Of a stretch of 64,000 nucleotides of DNA, positions 10,137 to 22,080 are shown piece after piece. The notes beneath the pieces were generated by a model. It did not search any database and was not told the DNA's origin. It was given only the letters and a program-made list of their open reading frames with translations. The position numbers and the translations under genes were made by a program. Within the stretch, counting starts at the first letter, position 1. Each line of letters opens with the position of its first letter. The DNA comes from Dryocosmus kuriphilus (Eukaryota; Arthropoda; Insecta; Hymenoptera; Cynipidae). Where the stretch lies: positions 128,523,410-128,587,409 of the forward strand of contig CM076196.1 in assembly GCA_038277395.1 (NCBI GenBank). The letters run 5' to 3'.

Positions 10137-13051
10137 CAGAGAAACTGAGAGTAAACATACATGTCCAGAGGAAGCACAGCTATTAGTATAGTGGCGCCTC
10201 TCCGGGCCGCTTCGGGTAAGCTGTATCCATAACATTGAAATTAATTTGACAGTTTGTCGGTTTCTACATTATCCTAGCTGTGAAGTTATGGGTATCCATG
10301 CTCATGCATGCGCAACGAACGATATTGACGAACGGAACGTTCGGAACCCGACGTGAATCGAGAAACTTGAGAAATGATGACAAACGCAAATAACCAATTT
10401 GCACCGTGTAAGAGAGTGTGGTCTTTTATAGTGCTATATTTTTGGTTTTAAAAAGAATTTAATCGCGTTCTGTAGGGGAATAGTTTAATTAAACCTCACC
10501 ATGCAAATGCAATTATGGAAGATAATAGTGGAAATTCTATTTAAATCGACTACAAATGTTTGCTTAATTTTGACAGTTTGGAGGCTATGTTGTTATTTTG
10601 TCTTCGGAATTGTTTCTACAAAATATTTATGTTTTACAGGATTATGTCAAAAGTAAATGCTAAGTATGTTTAAAAAACGTCTTCTTTGACAGGATTTGAA
10701 GTTCAAAGGAACCTCTTTCAATTGGACTATCGTCTAACATTCTTGGAAATTTCCTCCGAACTTCTTAGTCTGTTCTGAGTTTTCTTAGAATATTTTAATA
10801 AATAACATTTTTTAAATTTGTAACGCTATTTTGAAAATACACAATTTGAAGAAGAGTATTTTGAAATGAGTCTTTTTTACAGCTGTTAAACATTTCTTGT
10901 ATCTAATATTTAGCACTAAAATACGTAGGGTGCTATTTAAAAAAAAATTGAGAATGATAGATTTAAGAACATCTATCTCTCCGTATGAATTTACCAAAAA
11001 ATGGCTTATACATACCTTTATACAATTCTATTGGGTATATAAAAATATAAGCAAAATGGATATCTTGATGCAGCCTTATATAATTAGTAATATAATTTCT
11101 TAATAAAGAACTTAAAAAAAAAATTTAATTAGTGTTTGTAAATATTTATCGACCTATTTTTCTGTGAAACGATATCTTTTTGTAGACGGAAAAAAATTAT
11201 AGTTCAAACAAAGAAGTACTGAAAAATCAAATGAACGAAAATAAAATATATTTGAAAAAATTAATTTTTGACTCTGAAACAGCTAACTGTATCCCCGAAT
11301 CATGGATTTTCTTATCATTCAAATAGATGTGTGACCTATGTGACTTCGTGAGATTCAAATGTCTTACAACTGAACGTCGCGTGGAATTTTTTGGTTAGTA
11401 AGAAATACGGAGAAATGATATAAATTCGATCCAAGTTGTTAGACAGTATAAAAATTTTGAAAACAAGTTTTGTTATTAATTCCATTTTTTTTTTAATTTC
11501 GATTAGGCTTTCTTTAATTTTTATAATTTTAAGGTAAACTGGGAAATCAGTTATAAATTTCAAACCTCTTTTAAAATTATTCTTATTTAATTAGCGCTAT
11601 ATTCAGCTTCCAAAATTTTTATTTCAGCTATATAATATCTTTGTTTTAACGATTTAAAAATCTGATTCATTAATAATAATAGTCAAAATAAATTAAAATG
11701 CAAATCCCTGTTTAAAATATTTTGCTAATATCGTTGGTTCAATTTCAACAATATTTGTGGTAAATTCATAAGGAGAGACAGATGTACTTAAATCTATCAT
11801 TATCAATTTTTTTAAAATCGCACCCCACGTATTTCAGTGCTAAATAGATACAAGAAATGTTTAACGGCTGAAAAAACGCTCATTTCAAAATGATCTTCTT
11901 CAAATTGGGTATTTTCAAAATAGCGTTACAAATTTCAAAAATGATATTTATCAAAATATTCTAAGAAAACTCAGAACCGACTAAGAAGTTAGGAGGAAAT
12001 TTCCAAGAATGCTGGACGATAGTCCAATTGAAAGAGGCTCCTTTGAACTTAAAATTCTACCAAAAAATACATGTTTTAAACGTACTTAGCATTTAATTTT
12101 GACATATTAAAAAATCCCTGAATATTCATATCATCTTACCAAAATTAAATTCGCATTCAGCAAGAAATTTCACATATAAGGAATTAATTATACATATATA
12201 CGAGTATGTCTGAAGCAGATCTGAAGTCTGAATATTTTTATCACGTACTGAAGTGTGGCCAGTATAATCAAAAGAAAAATTAAATTGGATTTCAAAAAAA
12301 AAAAAAAAGGTAAAAATTTAAAAGTTTTAAATTTGAGAGAATTTTAAGTAAAAACGATAGTTAAAATTATATATTCAGAAAGGTAGATTGTCATTGGAAA
12401 AATACTGTCACTTCCCATGTGATTTGAAATTCACTTCTCTAACATTTATATTTATGTTGTTACAAATCTCGAGACTGCGACAGAGACCTAAAATTAAAAT
12501 AAAATTACTTATATAGTGTTGATATAAACACTGGTAAACACTGAAATTCTGTAAAACATAAATATTTCGTAGAAAAAATACCGAAGACAAAATAACAACA
12601 TAACCTTAAAACTGCCAGAATTACGCAAACATTTGCAGTCGATTTAAATAGAATTTCCACTATTAGCTTCCGTAATTGCATTTGCATGGTGAGGTTTAAT
12701 TAAACTATTCCTCTACAGAACGCGATTAAATTATTTTAAAAAACAAAATTATAGCACTATAGAGCCCACAGTTTCTGACCCGGTAAAAATTGATTATTTG
12801 TGTTTCTCATGTTTCTCAGATTCACGCAGTTTTCCGATCGTTTCATTCGTCAATATCGCTCAACGCGCATGTGTGCGTCGCGTATGCATGAGCATGGATA
12901 TCCATGACGTCACAGCTAGGATAATGTAGAAACCGACAAAGTGTCAAATTAATTTCAATGTTATGTCTATAGCTACCCGAATCGGCCCGGAGAGACGCGA
13001 CTATACCAATAGCTGTGTTTCCTCTGGGCATGTTTACTCTTAGTTTCTCTG
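10137..13051. mobile_element. 2.9-kb element with ~1-kb inverted arms and 7-bp TSD
   Basis: Ends are CAGAGAAACTGAGAGTAAAC (left) and the inverted CAGAGAAACTAAGAGTAAAC (right). The flanks ATATTAG at 10130-10136 and 13052-13058 form a perfect 7-bp duplication. The arms run from 10137 to about 11015 and from about 11760 to 13051. The right arm carries an extra segment around 12115-12530. The middle (~11015-11760) is very AT-rich and encodes nothing recognisable. The CAGAG terminus fits the hAT-type YARNG pattern, but hAT duplications are normally 8 bp, so the assignment is tentative. It is non-autonomous: ORFs of 60-75 codons occur in both arms as mirror images. Confidence 0.8.
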
Positions 13052-13058
13052 ATATTAG

Positions 13059-13703
13059 GATTAGATATTTTGCAATGTAGCGATATACACTTCTGTCTGA
13101 AATAGGGTCATTTCAAAACGAGAAAGTGCCTAATTTTAATTTTTTCGCATGATAAGGCATGTTAATATGTATATATCTGAGGTTATAGAGCCAACTTGCG
13201 ATTTTACTTAAAAAATATTAACATAAGAGATTTTTTCACTTTGTGGTCATACATTCAAAAATTTGCCAGGTAAATAAATTCTGAATTTTCAATTATACAA
13301 TATATGAATATTTATTTCACATTTTGCATGAGAACTGAAGGAGTGTGGAACTGGAGCACTTCGCGGAAAAAAAACTTATAATTATTGTGTTCACTTTTGG
13401 TAAATTATCTGAAATGGCTTCAACAAATCCAGCCATACCGATACATCAAAAAATAAATCCTTTTAGTTAAAAAAATGTTGATTAATTTTTTTTATTCATT
13501 TTATCGAACTGACACATGTATTTTCTTCGTATTTAAAGTCGAATGACGTCACAGTTAAGCGATATGAGGGCGCCATGAGCCTTGTTAAATCGAAATTTCC
13601 GGTCTATATTTTGTCACTTTTTAATTAATTATTACAAATTATTGAATAAACAAAACTAAGTTTCAATTTCACATTTTAATTCTTTGTGAATCAAAGTTTA
13701 TAA
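13059..13703. other. Unassigned AT-rich spacer
   Basis: No gene, RNA or repeat recognised between the inverted-arm element and the 5' LTR. The last four bases, ATAA, match the four bases after the distal LTR. Confidence 0.4.
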
Positions 13704-14315
13704 TGTTACGTCCGGATGTTGCATGCCAGCCTCCTTTTAATAATCTTAGGTTAAGGAAAACAGAAGTAACTAAACTAGATTTAGTAATAGCTTTATATTT
13801 TAGTTTCAATTTCTTGTGCACCGCTACGATAATTCACCATTTTACAAGCCCCTGTCCACGAGCAGGTACCATCCAAAAATAAGTTGCATTTAGTCGCGGA
13901 TTAGTTTCAGTATTATTTAATGCTTGAGCGCGGAAGACGAATAAATCTCCTGTAATTGTACGAAAATTACTAAAAAAGGAATCTAGCCAGAGCAATAAGC
14001 GTCTTCAGTCCAGTAATCGATTCTTTATAAAGATAAATTGAAGAACCCATCAATAAATGTACATTAATTGAATTTTCCTTTAGCTCAATTCCTTTTCCTC
14101 GAAAAATATTCCAATTAAATAAGAGTTGCGGGTGGTTTTTTCCCCTTTAAACGGTCAAGATCCCGTGAAAATCGACTCTCAACCACTAGAGAGCCGATTT
14201 CATTAATTGTATTGTAACAACAACGATTTTGTACTAAGCCGGGCTCTGTGCAATTTCGGGCTTGGAACGTAACATATACAAGTCTACTGTTTGTCCCCCT
14301 ACCTGCGACGTAACA
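13704..14315 (+). repeat. LTR (5' copy), TGTTACGTC...GACGTAACA
   Basis: The boundaries are set by inverted ends TGTTACGTC and GACGTAACA and by the matching distal LTR at 33073-34518. Relative to that copy it lacks about 850 bp after position ~13850 and ~40 bp near 14013, but has ~54 extra bp near 14220-14275. The next bases, tttggtgccagaattgggat (~14324-14343), look like a tRNA primer-binding site, so this is a 5' LTR and not a solo LTR. Confidence 0.8.
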
Positions 14316-14994
14316 GGGGAAAATTTGGTGCCAGAATTGGGATACTGTCCATAACCCAACTCTTATTTGGCTGGAAAATTCAATTTTCTTGTTTTCTGAT
14401 CTATTTGATCTCTATGCAAGAATACACTTTTACTGTTTTTTTCAACTGATTTGCTTAGTTGACTAAAAACTCGTATTGCATTTTTTTCTCATTTACATTA
14501 ACTATGAGATGTATGTCTAAGAGAAATAGGAAAAAAACAGTTATTGGAATTAATATTAGTTCTATCGTTTGTCTATTTGGGTTCAATTTTCTCAACTTTA
14601 ACAGAAACAACCAGTGTTATTATTCTCGAAGCAATGATGGCGAGTTGAATTCGAAACTAGCAACCTCTATTACTTGTAAATACAGTACATGACTTGGTTG
14701 AACATTTTACAAGAGAATTGTTGCCATTTTTTTTTGTGTATTCTGTCCCTTCCTTCCTTCAGCAATTTATCTTTCATTTTACCTGTTATACATGAGCATT
14801 TATATTTTGTGTTGGTTTTTTTTTTGTATCTTTTGGGAAGTGCGGTTTTCCATTTTTATATTTTATATGTTCTGTGAAACCTGTGTCCCTGCTAGATTTT
14901 AAAACGCGTTTAGTGATGAAGTTTTGATTTCAAGATTGCCGTTCGTTTTATTTTCTAATTATTGTCTACATAGTGCATGTTAAAACACACGAAA
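14316..14994 (+). other. Untranslated leader of the LTR element
   Basis: Begins with the probable primer-binding site at ~14324. The rest is AT-rich leader with T-runs and no coding motif. Two overlapping short ORFs (14459-14877) look like chance. It leads to the first plausible gag ATG near 14995. Confidence 0.45.
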
Positions 14995-17460
14995 ATGCCT
15001 AACCCATCCCCAGATACGAACGCCGATGATGATAGTTTTTGCAATTTCAGACTGCGTTGCAGCAGATTCCTTTTTTCGACGGAACAAATCCGAAGTTGTG
15101 AATGAACCTTTATTCAGAGTGCCGAACACAGTCTCAGTTTGATTCCGAAAGCATCCCCTGATCATATCAAAATTCCGCGGACCCGCGCTTGATTTCTATA
15201 GAAGGAAAGGTGTTCAACCAGTTCGCGGATCTTGTGAAACATCTGAAGAAATTTTTCGCGCCACCCACTTTTCCCCCTTTCGTACTACATTTCTAAACTG
15301 AGCCAAGTACAAATGGAACCCGCGGAAAGGATCCTGGAGTACGGAAATCGCGTCCAACATTTAGTAAAAAAAGCAAGAGCCTCTTTCAAATCCGATTTTG
15401 AGGCCGATAAATTGCCAGGATGTATGGACCTCGTAAGTCAGACTGCACTCAAGGGCTTTTTGAGGGGTTTAAGGACAGATTTAGAGATGCGAGTCATTAT
15501 TAAGGACCCTAAGAGTTTAAAGGAAGCTATAGAGATTTCTGGCGACAAGTATCAAGACATTTTAGATCGCTACCCACACCAAACGACACAAGGCATTGTA
15601 CCACGATCACCCTTTCCCAGGCCTTATCAGAATGGTTATCAGGCGCGTGCACCTGTTGCGCACACAACTCCGCGGCCCATGACACCAAATCAGCCAGGGT
15701 TCGCGCCACGCGAGCGTTACGTAGATCGCCCCACACCCACGATCCGCAGAAGAAAACCGATGTTTCATGTCGCCACGAAATCACCCTCCTTCACGCCATA
15801 GTTATCAGTCAGGACCGCCCAGATACCCAGATCAAACAAATCGCATTACCATGAGCGCAGAGTATTACTATCCGATGTATGATCAATATTACGATTATAA
15901 TTATTCGGACAAAAGTTTTTTACCCTCAGCCTTGGGACCCAATTACGATGAAACTTCGAATGATGTTTGGAATTCGGCAACCTTCGCGCATACCACAACT
16001 CTGTAACGAGCAGCACTGTACGTGCTCGTTACATATGCTTGCTATACACGCACGTCACGATCGACGTCACGAGGCGGGAGGTAGCGATCCCCCAACATTC
16101 CCTCTCTACTTGACTGTGCTCTACCGAGAAGGTAAAAGGACGCACGCGAGACGTATTTGGCAGAGTTCGCCGGGGAGCAGCTCAGGCTGCACTCGGCGAA
16201 GCTCACTGATCGCTCTAGTACCTGGAGCACCTATAATAGAGCGACCAGGAACCGACGTAAGGACAGACCCTAGGAGGCGAACCCGCCGGACTCGTGGTTG
16301 ACTGGCGCAACTACAACCACCAGACCGGTCGTAGGTTATGTCGGTCTCAACAAGACCGGCCTAACCTGGGTATCGCCTCCGAAGACCGACCGAACGACTG
16401 GCACTAGGAAGCGAACCCGCTGGATTCGTGGTTGACTGGCGCAACTACGACCACCAATCCAGTTACAGGTTATGTCAGCTCTAAACCGGCCTAACCTAGG
16501 TTTCGCCCTAGAAGCAGACCTCCAGGGGACCCGAACGACATGTGACTACCTGGCGCAACTATGGCCACTTGTCGGGTTAAAGGGTAGTTCAGCCATAACC
16601 TGGCCTACCTTGGATCTTCAGGAGATCATCCACGGACCCGCTCGATACGTGGCTACCTGGTGCAACTATGGCCACCTATCGAGTCAAAGGATACGCTGGC
16701 TCACGGCCTCAGGAGGAGACGTTCCGCTTCTCCCGCCGAAGATCTGCTACCTGCGCTTTCTCTTGTTTACCGCCTCAACGCTTGTTATTTTTCAGCTGCC
16801 CGCGTAATCTCTCTCTCGGCTCGCACGCACCCGTCACGCTCGCTCTCGCACGCCGATAGAACGTACTTTCTCTCGCCGCCCAGCATTCAAATCACACACT
16901 TACAGACACACTACCTTTGTTACCGCGTTCACACGACACCCACACTTAACGTATGTTCACCTCACACACTCACACTCTCACATCCACTCACTCGTCACAC
17001 TCACTCTAGCTTAGTTTAGCAATGTACCTTATAGGCAAATAAATACTGTTCTTTTCGTTAACTTTCGTATAAACAAAGTCTATTCAATGTGTTTTACCCG
17101 TCCCAAAAGAACCCTGGCTGGCTGAAGCATCCGCCGGGACGAACAACGAGGTAAGGCACATTACACATCATCACAACTCTTTGCGCACGCTGCCAACATG
17201 GGGAGATTGAACCCTAAAATTCAAACGCGTTCTATTCCGAATCCCAAAACTCCCTTGCAGCGCCGTCGGCCACGACTACTGCTTCTGCGCAGTCTGGACA
17301 CCCCGCGGTCGATTTAAACTCGACGAGCGCTCGCCACGTAAACACAGCGGCGAGCGCCAGTATGGAAACCCCTCGACATCTACCGGCGAAGACCATCTTG
17401 AAAGCGTCGACCTGTCAAGCTCTTTCTCGAGGCTCTACGTCCTCCCAAAAGTAATGCTAA
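14995..17460 (+). pseudogene. gag: Gypsy-type gag, broken and interrupted
   Basis: A Gag-like start near 14995 contains LQQIPFFDGTNPKL, the IPxFDG motif seen near the N-terminus of many Gypsy-type Gags. Several shifts follow. An open stretch at 15313-15801 (LEYGNRVQHLVKKARASF, then FLRGLRTDLEMRV) corresponds to the capsid C-terminal half. The frame shifts into 15767-16001, a Tyr/Asp-rich linker ending FAHTTT, and is cut there by a 1.17-kb insertion. It resumes near 17176 with a Cys-containing patch (CARCQHG) that may be the zinc-knuckle region. Family role: virion-like particle assembly and RNA packaging. Multiple frameshifts and the insertion make this copy non-functional. Confidence 0.75.
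16002..17175. mobile_element. Insertion in gag, probable solo LTR with minisatellite
   Basis: Removing 16002-17175 restores a continuous gag reading. The insert starts TGTAACGAG and can be ended at CATCACA, giving TG...CA ends with a 4-bp ACTC duplication (15998-16001, 17176-17179). An 8-bp match, CACAACTC, is also possible if the element ends at 17171. The first 32 bases are themselves an inverted repeat (tgtaacgagca ... tgctcgttaca). Four diverged tandem units of ~107-134 bp lie at 16270-16690, anchored by ctggcgcaacta. An AATAAA lies at ~17038. It is GC-richer than its surroundings. There is no coding sequence, consistent with a solo LTR. Confidence 0.6.
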
Positions 17461-17461
17461 A

Positions 17462-18154
17462 ATCCCCTCAACTTGTGGGAAGTAGGGTTGTTTTTTTAAT
17501 AGACACTGGTTCGCAAATTAATATAATTGAAGTAGCTTCTCTTGATCCAAACACATTACACGTGCGATAAAATGGGAGTAATCGGGATAACATCGGATTG
17601 TACGGTGAGCATTGATGCGACCTATGTAAATATTGTAAATACGGTAATAAAATTTTACGTCTTCCAGAACCCTCTTCCTTTCTTGGGAGATGAGATTCTT
17701 GGTGTGGAATTTTTGAGACAAGAAAAAGCTGAAATCTCATTTCATCACGACACACTTGTGATTAATCGCGACCCTGTTGACCAATCCCATTTTTGAATGA
17801 ACGTAACGTTAATCACATTTCCCCACTGCAACAGCAGTTTCTATCCACAAAGCATCGTCAACCCAACATATTATAAACCCAGCTCTTACAATCAAAGCAC
17901 GTACACGGAAGGTGATCCCTATTCGCGTAGTATATCTAAACACTAAAGAGGGATACTTGCCGTTAGTAGATTCTCCCGAAAGTGTATTTATAGGCAATGC
18001 GGTAGTTTCTGTAAGATATGGACATTGCTATGCGCTGGCGATAAATTCCACCGAAAACGATGTCAGCATTCAGATTCCTCCTCAGAATTTAACTCCCTAC
18101 GATGTCTTTGACGAGGATTATGATGGGTTGGATGCCATTCTTCATGATGAATGA
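17462..18154 (+). pseudogene. pol: Gypsy-type pol: aspartic protease and linker
   Basis: The retroviral-type aspartic protease active site DTGS lies at 17502-17513 (RVVFLIDTGSQINIIEV). After a frameshift, FLGDEILGVEFL near 17685-17720 matches the protease C-terminal region. The reading at 17912-18154 (GYLPLVDSPESVFIGNAVV, then AINSTENDVSI) matches the spacer between protease and reverse transcriptase in arthropod Gypsy elements. Function in an intact element: polyprotein processing. Stops and shifts at ~17570 and ~17797 break it. Confidence 0.78.
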
Positions 18155-19160
18155 AGGAGAACGTTCTGCTTTGAGGAAAGAGTCTCGAAGATTTGCGAAA
18201 AAAGCAAAGTCCATTTATTGGGGCCACGTCGACAGCAGCGCGCTAAAAAATATATCGAGGCTTTTTCACATCTTTTTTCGTTGGAGGGTGATGGCCTTCC
18301 TGGAACCGATCTCGCGCAACACAGTATTCCCACTACCGTCAATTTGTCTGCTTTTTTAAAAAGCAATATCGGTACCCCCCAGTGCGTAAACCGGAAGTCC
18401 GAAAACAAACAGAAAAACTCATAGACAACAGTATTATCGGTCCATGAAAGTCAACCTACAACTCACCTCTTTGGATTGTTCCAAAAAAGGCGGACGATCA
18501 AGGGCATAAACGTTGGCGTCTTGTAATAGACTTCCGGGCATTAAACGAGAAAACTGTGGGTGACGCATACGCCCTCCACAATATTAATGAAATTCTGGGC
18601 CACTTCGGAGGAGCGAAATATTTTTCTGTGTTCGATTTGGCTTCCTGTTTTCACCAAATTCGGATGAATCCGGATGACAAACATAAAACGGCTTTCTCCA
18701 CTGGTGCGGGCCACTTGGAGTATCAGCGTTTGCCATTCGGTTCGAAGGGCGGTCCAGCTACCTTCCAAAGGTTGATGGACTGCGCTTTGACCGGATTGCA
18801 GGGAACGGAGTTGTTCGTGTACATAGGCGACATTGTCGTTTATGCGTCCACTTTAGATGAGCAGGATCAAAAAATTTACCGTCTTTTTACGCGACTCTGT
18901 AATGCTGGATTACCTTTACAGCCCGAGAAATGTACGTTTCTCTCCACAGAAGTTGCGTATTTGGGTCATATTGTCTCAGAAAAAGGTGTAAGTGCCAACC
19001 CAAAAAAAATCGAGTCCTTGAAAAATTTCCCTGTGCCTAAAAGTCCTAAAAATATTAAAGAATTCCTGGGACTGATTGGCTGTTATCGGAGATTCAATTC
19101 AAAAATGGCTGCAAGAGCAAAGCCATTGACGGAACTCCTTAAAAAGAATCGATCTTTTGA
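18155..19160 (+). pseudogene. pol: Gypsy-type reverse transcriptase, active site altered
   Basis: Reverse transcriptase blocks occur in order: VPKKADDQ...RLVIDFRALNE before 18550, VFDLASCFHQIRM (18630-18670), RLPFGSKGGPATFQRLMD (18728-18780), and FVYIGDIVVYA (18814-18846). The catalytic box, normally YxDD, reads YIGD here: the GGC codon at 18826-18828 replaces the first Asp of the pair. NPKKIESLKNFPVPKS and FLGLIGCYRRF follow at 19000-19100, the usual connection to RNase H. The ORF at 18556-19278 is open for 240 codons, but its last ~40 are out of frame after a shift near 19160. Family role: copying element RNA into DNA. This copy is inactive. Confidence 0.88.
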
Positions 19161-20190
19161 AGGAGAACGGAACAACAGGCGAGTTTTGAGGACCTACGCG
19201 ACAGCCTCTGTCACGAGCCAATCTTGCAATGTACTAAGTTCGACGAGCTATTTATATCCTGACCACAGATGCATCTAATCTCGCCATAGGTGCGGTGCTG
19301 AGTCGGGAAGTTGAGCGAAGATCTGCCGATAGCGTTTGCATCCCGTGTTCTTAATTGATCAGAAGTCAATTTTACCACTTCGGAGAGAGAGTGTTTGTCC
19401 GTCGTGTTTTTTACCAAACATTTCCAACACTATTTATACGGCCGAAAGTTCACGGTAGTAACCGACCACCAAGCTTTGGTTTGGTTGCACAACACACGTG
19501 ACATGTCGTCACGCCTTCTCCGATGGCGGTTAAAGCTAATGGACTACGAATATGAAATTAGATACCTTCCTAGAAAAATTATTATGAATGCAGACGCACT
19601 CTTGAGAAATCCACCCGAAGCTACCCCCGTTTTTGCAACTTTCCCATCGATAATGAACAAAGGACGCGGCAGGTCACGAAAAGCACCTCTTGCAACACCC
19701 CCTTCCCCAATTCAAAGTACTCATAAGAAAACTGACGGAATTGGAGATCGAGTGGAAGCACGTCGAGAAGCTTTATGACTCAATAAGCATAAATCAAACC
19801 TCGGACCGATGGTCACAAAATCGGTAGATCCATCGGATTTGACGTACTCGTCGGACGATGAAACCGACTTTTGCGACGTATCAGTGCGTAGAGTCAGCCG
19901 AAAGAAGAATCTGAAACGTCTAGTACGGTTCGAAAAAGGTAGTGAATACCTTCCTTCGCATAGCGACTCAAATCTTGAGTTACTATTTTCCCCGTCCACG
20001 AGGCCGACACGCAGAAACTCCCAAAAGTGCAGCACATCGCATCCTTTAAGTCACGCAGATAACTCAGGTATGGTGAACACATACATTGAGGCGCCTCCCA
20101 CCCTCCCCTCGCCGGTGGTTGCTCTGCCTCCAATGCCTGACCTTTCAGAAACAGACTCAAGTGACGAAACGCTCTGCGAATTGAATTAAA
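19161..20190 (+). pseudogene. pol: Gypsy-type RNase H and linker
   Basis: RNase H begins with LTTDASNLAIGAVLS around 19258-19303 and continues, after a shift, as the ORF at 19395-19778. That ORF contains FTVVTDHQALVWLHN, SSRLLRWRLKLMDYEYEI and NADALLRNP (commonly NADALSR). The ORF at 19809-20189 is an acidic, Ser-rich stretch with no fold that I recognise and fits the variable linker before integrase. Role in an intact element: removal of the RNA strand during reverse transcription. At least two frameshifts are visible (~19330, ~19780). Confidence 0.82.
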
Positions 20191-21663
20191 CCCTCATTTT
20201 TGCGACCGCGTAGGCGGACACAACGATCCAGGTACCCCTTGAACCCGTATCACAATCGACACCATTTAAATCGCCGCTGGTCCGTCGAGTGTCACATCTG
20301 ATGATGAAATCCTGCTCGGAATTGAAAAGAAAAGCAACTAAGATTTATCGAGTTATGGTTTCAAAAGTCGGAAAAATGTCTATCTTTAGCGTAATTGTAA
20401 GTAAGAATTTTTACGATCATCCCTCTGTGGAAGATCTTTTTTTATGTCCTCTCAAACTTAAAAATCGCTTTGAATGAGCTCAAGGTCAAATCCGCGAGAA
20501 TCCCCACCACTAGCAACGGAATCGATAAACTCCCAGTTAACACCTTGCAAAATACTCTGCGTGAATTTTTGCAGATAGTGATTTTAAATTCACTCTTTGT
20601 TCCGGGGAGGTACAGATCCCTCCACCCGAGCAAAGAAAAGGTATAATTCGCAAATATCACGATAGTTTAATCGCCGGTCATAAGGGAGTAACCAAGACCT
20701 GACCAAGGCCTGACGTGAAAAGAGATATACAGAACTTTGTCCGAACATGTTACAGCTGTCAAAAAAAAAAGCTTGTGCGTATTAAAACACGTTAGCCGAT
20801 GATAATTACCGACACACCGGCCGACGCGTTTGATAAATTTTCTATTGCCTTCGTGGGGCCTCTTCCGCGTACTCCAGATGGAGACCAATACGTTCTCACC
20901 ATGCAAGACAATCTCACAAATTTCTGCATTGCCGAACCAATCTCTAATAAAAGAGCTTTAACTGGCCGGCGTGTTCGCGCGGAGACTCATTGCTGCGTTC
21001 GGGTGCCCGTGTGCAATCCTGACCGATCGAGGTAAGGAGTTCGAGAATCATTTACTCCGGAACTTGGCCATCATTTTTCGGATTAAGCACATGACAACGG
21101 CGCGCTATCGACCGCAGAGCAATAGATTCCTCGAACGTAGCCACCAAGTACTTATTGATTTTTTGAAACACTACATGGAAAGTTACGAGGATTGGGATCG
21201 ATTGATTCCTTTCGCCATGTTGTCCTACAACATCTCAGTCCACGAGGCCACCAAATTCACACCGTATCATCTCGTTTATGGTAAGTTAGCGCGAATCCCA
21301 TCATCTTTCCCCGCTACCGATGAACTGCTAACTTACGGAAGTTACCTTCAGAAACTCGTGACGCATCTTGGTGACATCCGCGAGCGCGCTGGCAATAATC
21401 TCATTCATGCGAAGGAACGTTCAAAAGAGCTCTACGACAGACATCTTAATAAACAAAACTTTAAGATGGGGGATAAAGTACTGACCTTGAAGGAAGAACG
21501 TTCAAAATTTCAGGATACTACGACGATCCATATACAGTAATTGGAATCCTCGATAAAAACACGGATATTTTACAAGACGAGAAGGGAGACAGGATTCGCA
21601 AACATTTGGATAAATTAAAGTTTTATTACGAAAGAAGTTCCGACTCCGAGAGTTCAGTATAAT
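20191..21663 (+). pseudogene. pol: Gypsy-type integrase, catalytic Asp lost
   Basis: The HHCC zinc domain is traceable near 20650-20790 in shifting frames (IAGHKGVTKT ... CYSCQKKK). The catalytic core starts at ~20799. Where the first Asp of DDE is expected, KFSIAFVGPLP has Ala (GCC at 20847-20849). The second Asp (TDRGKEF, codon 21025-21027) and the Glu (FLERSH, codon 21133-21135) remain, spaced as D-35-E. A frameshift near 20970 separates the halves. The C-terminal part (PYTVIGILDKNTDIL ... LDKLKFYYERSSDSESS) ends at the stop near 21660 after another shift near 21515. No env-like ORF follows immediately. Confidence 0.85.
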
Positions 21664-21869
21664 AATAAAGGTTTGTTTTCATGTAAGATCTTGAGTTGCT
21701 TTTACCCTATTAAACAATGTCACGCATTTAAAGGATCATTTATTTTAAAGATCAGCTGTGTTAACAGCATCAAAAGTATAAAATTGGGCCAGGGAATTAT
21801 CAAGCACAATATTAGGCCTTGGTGGAGACCTCACAATCGCTCATGCGTCTCACATTCTTAATACAGTCA

Positions 21870-22080
21870 ACATATTTTGACCTGGGGAGGAAGTGTTTGT
21901 TACTCATACCTTTTTTCCCATTCTTAAGACGCTTGCAAAGCCAAGAATTTTCGGTGTTAATGAAACGCCGAGAATTCTCGGATGAATATTTCAACACTAG
22001 CGACAAGTCACCACGCCCCCTCCGATGACGATCAAAGACGGTGGATTATTATTAATTCGAGATAAAGCACAATGAACTCT
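21870..22080 (+). pseudogene. Second, more decayed Gypsy-type RNase H fragment
   Basis: The translated pieces GEEVFV..., FQH.RQVTT and SPRPLR..KTVDYY.FEIKH align in order with GERVFV..., AQHT.HVVT and SSRLLRWRLKLMDYEYEI of the RNase H at 19380-19570. Stops interrupt it. It is therefore a fragment of a related but different Gypsy copy, lying just behind the first one. Confidence 0.55.
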
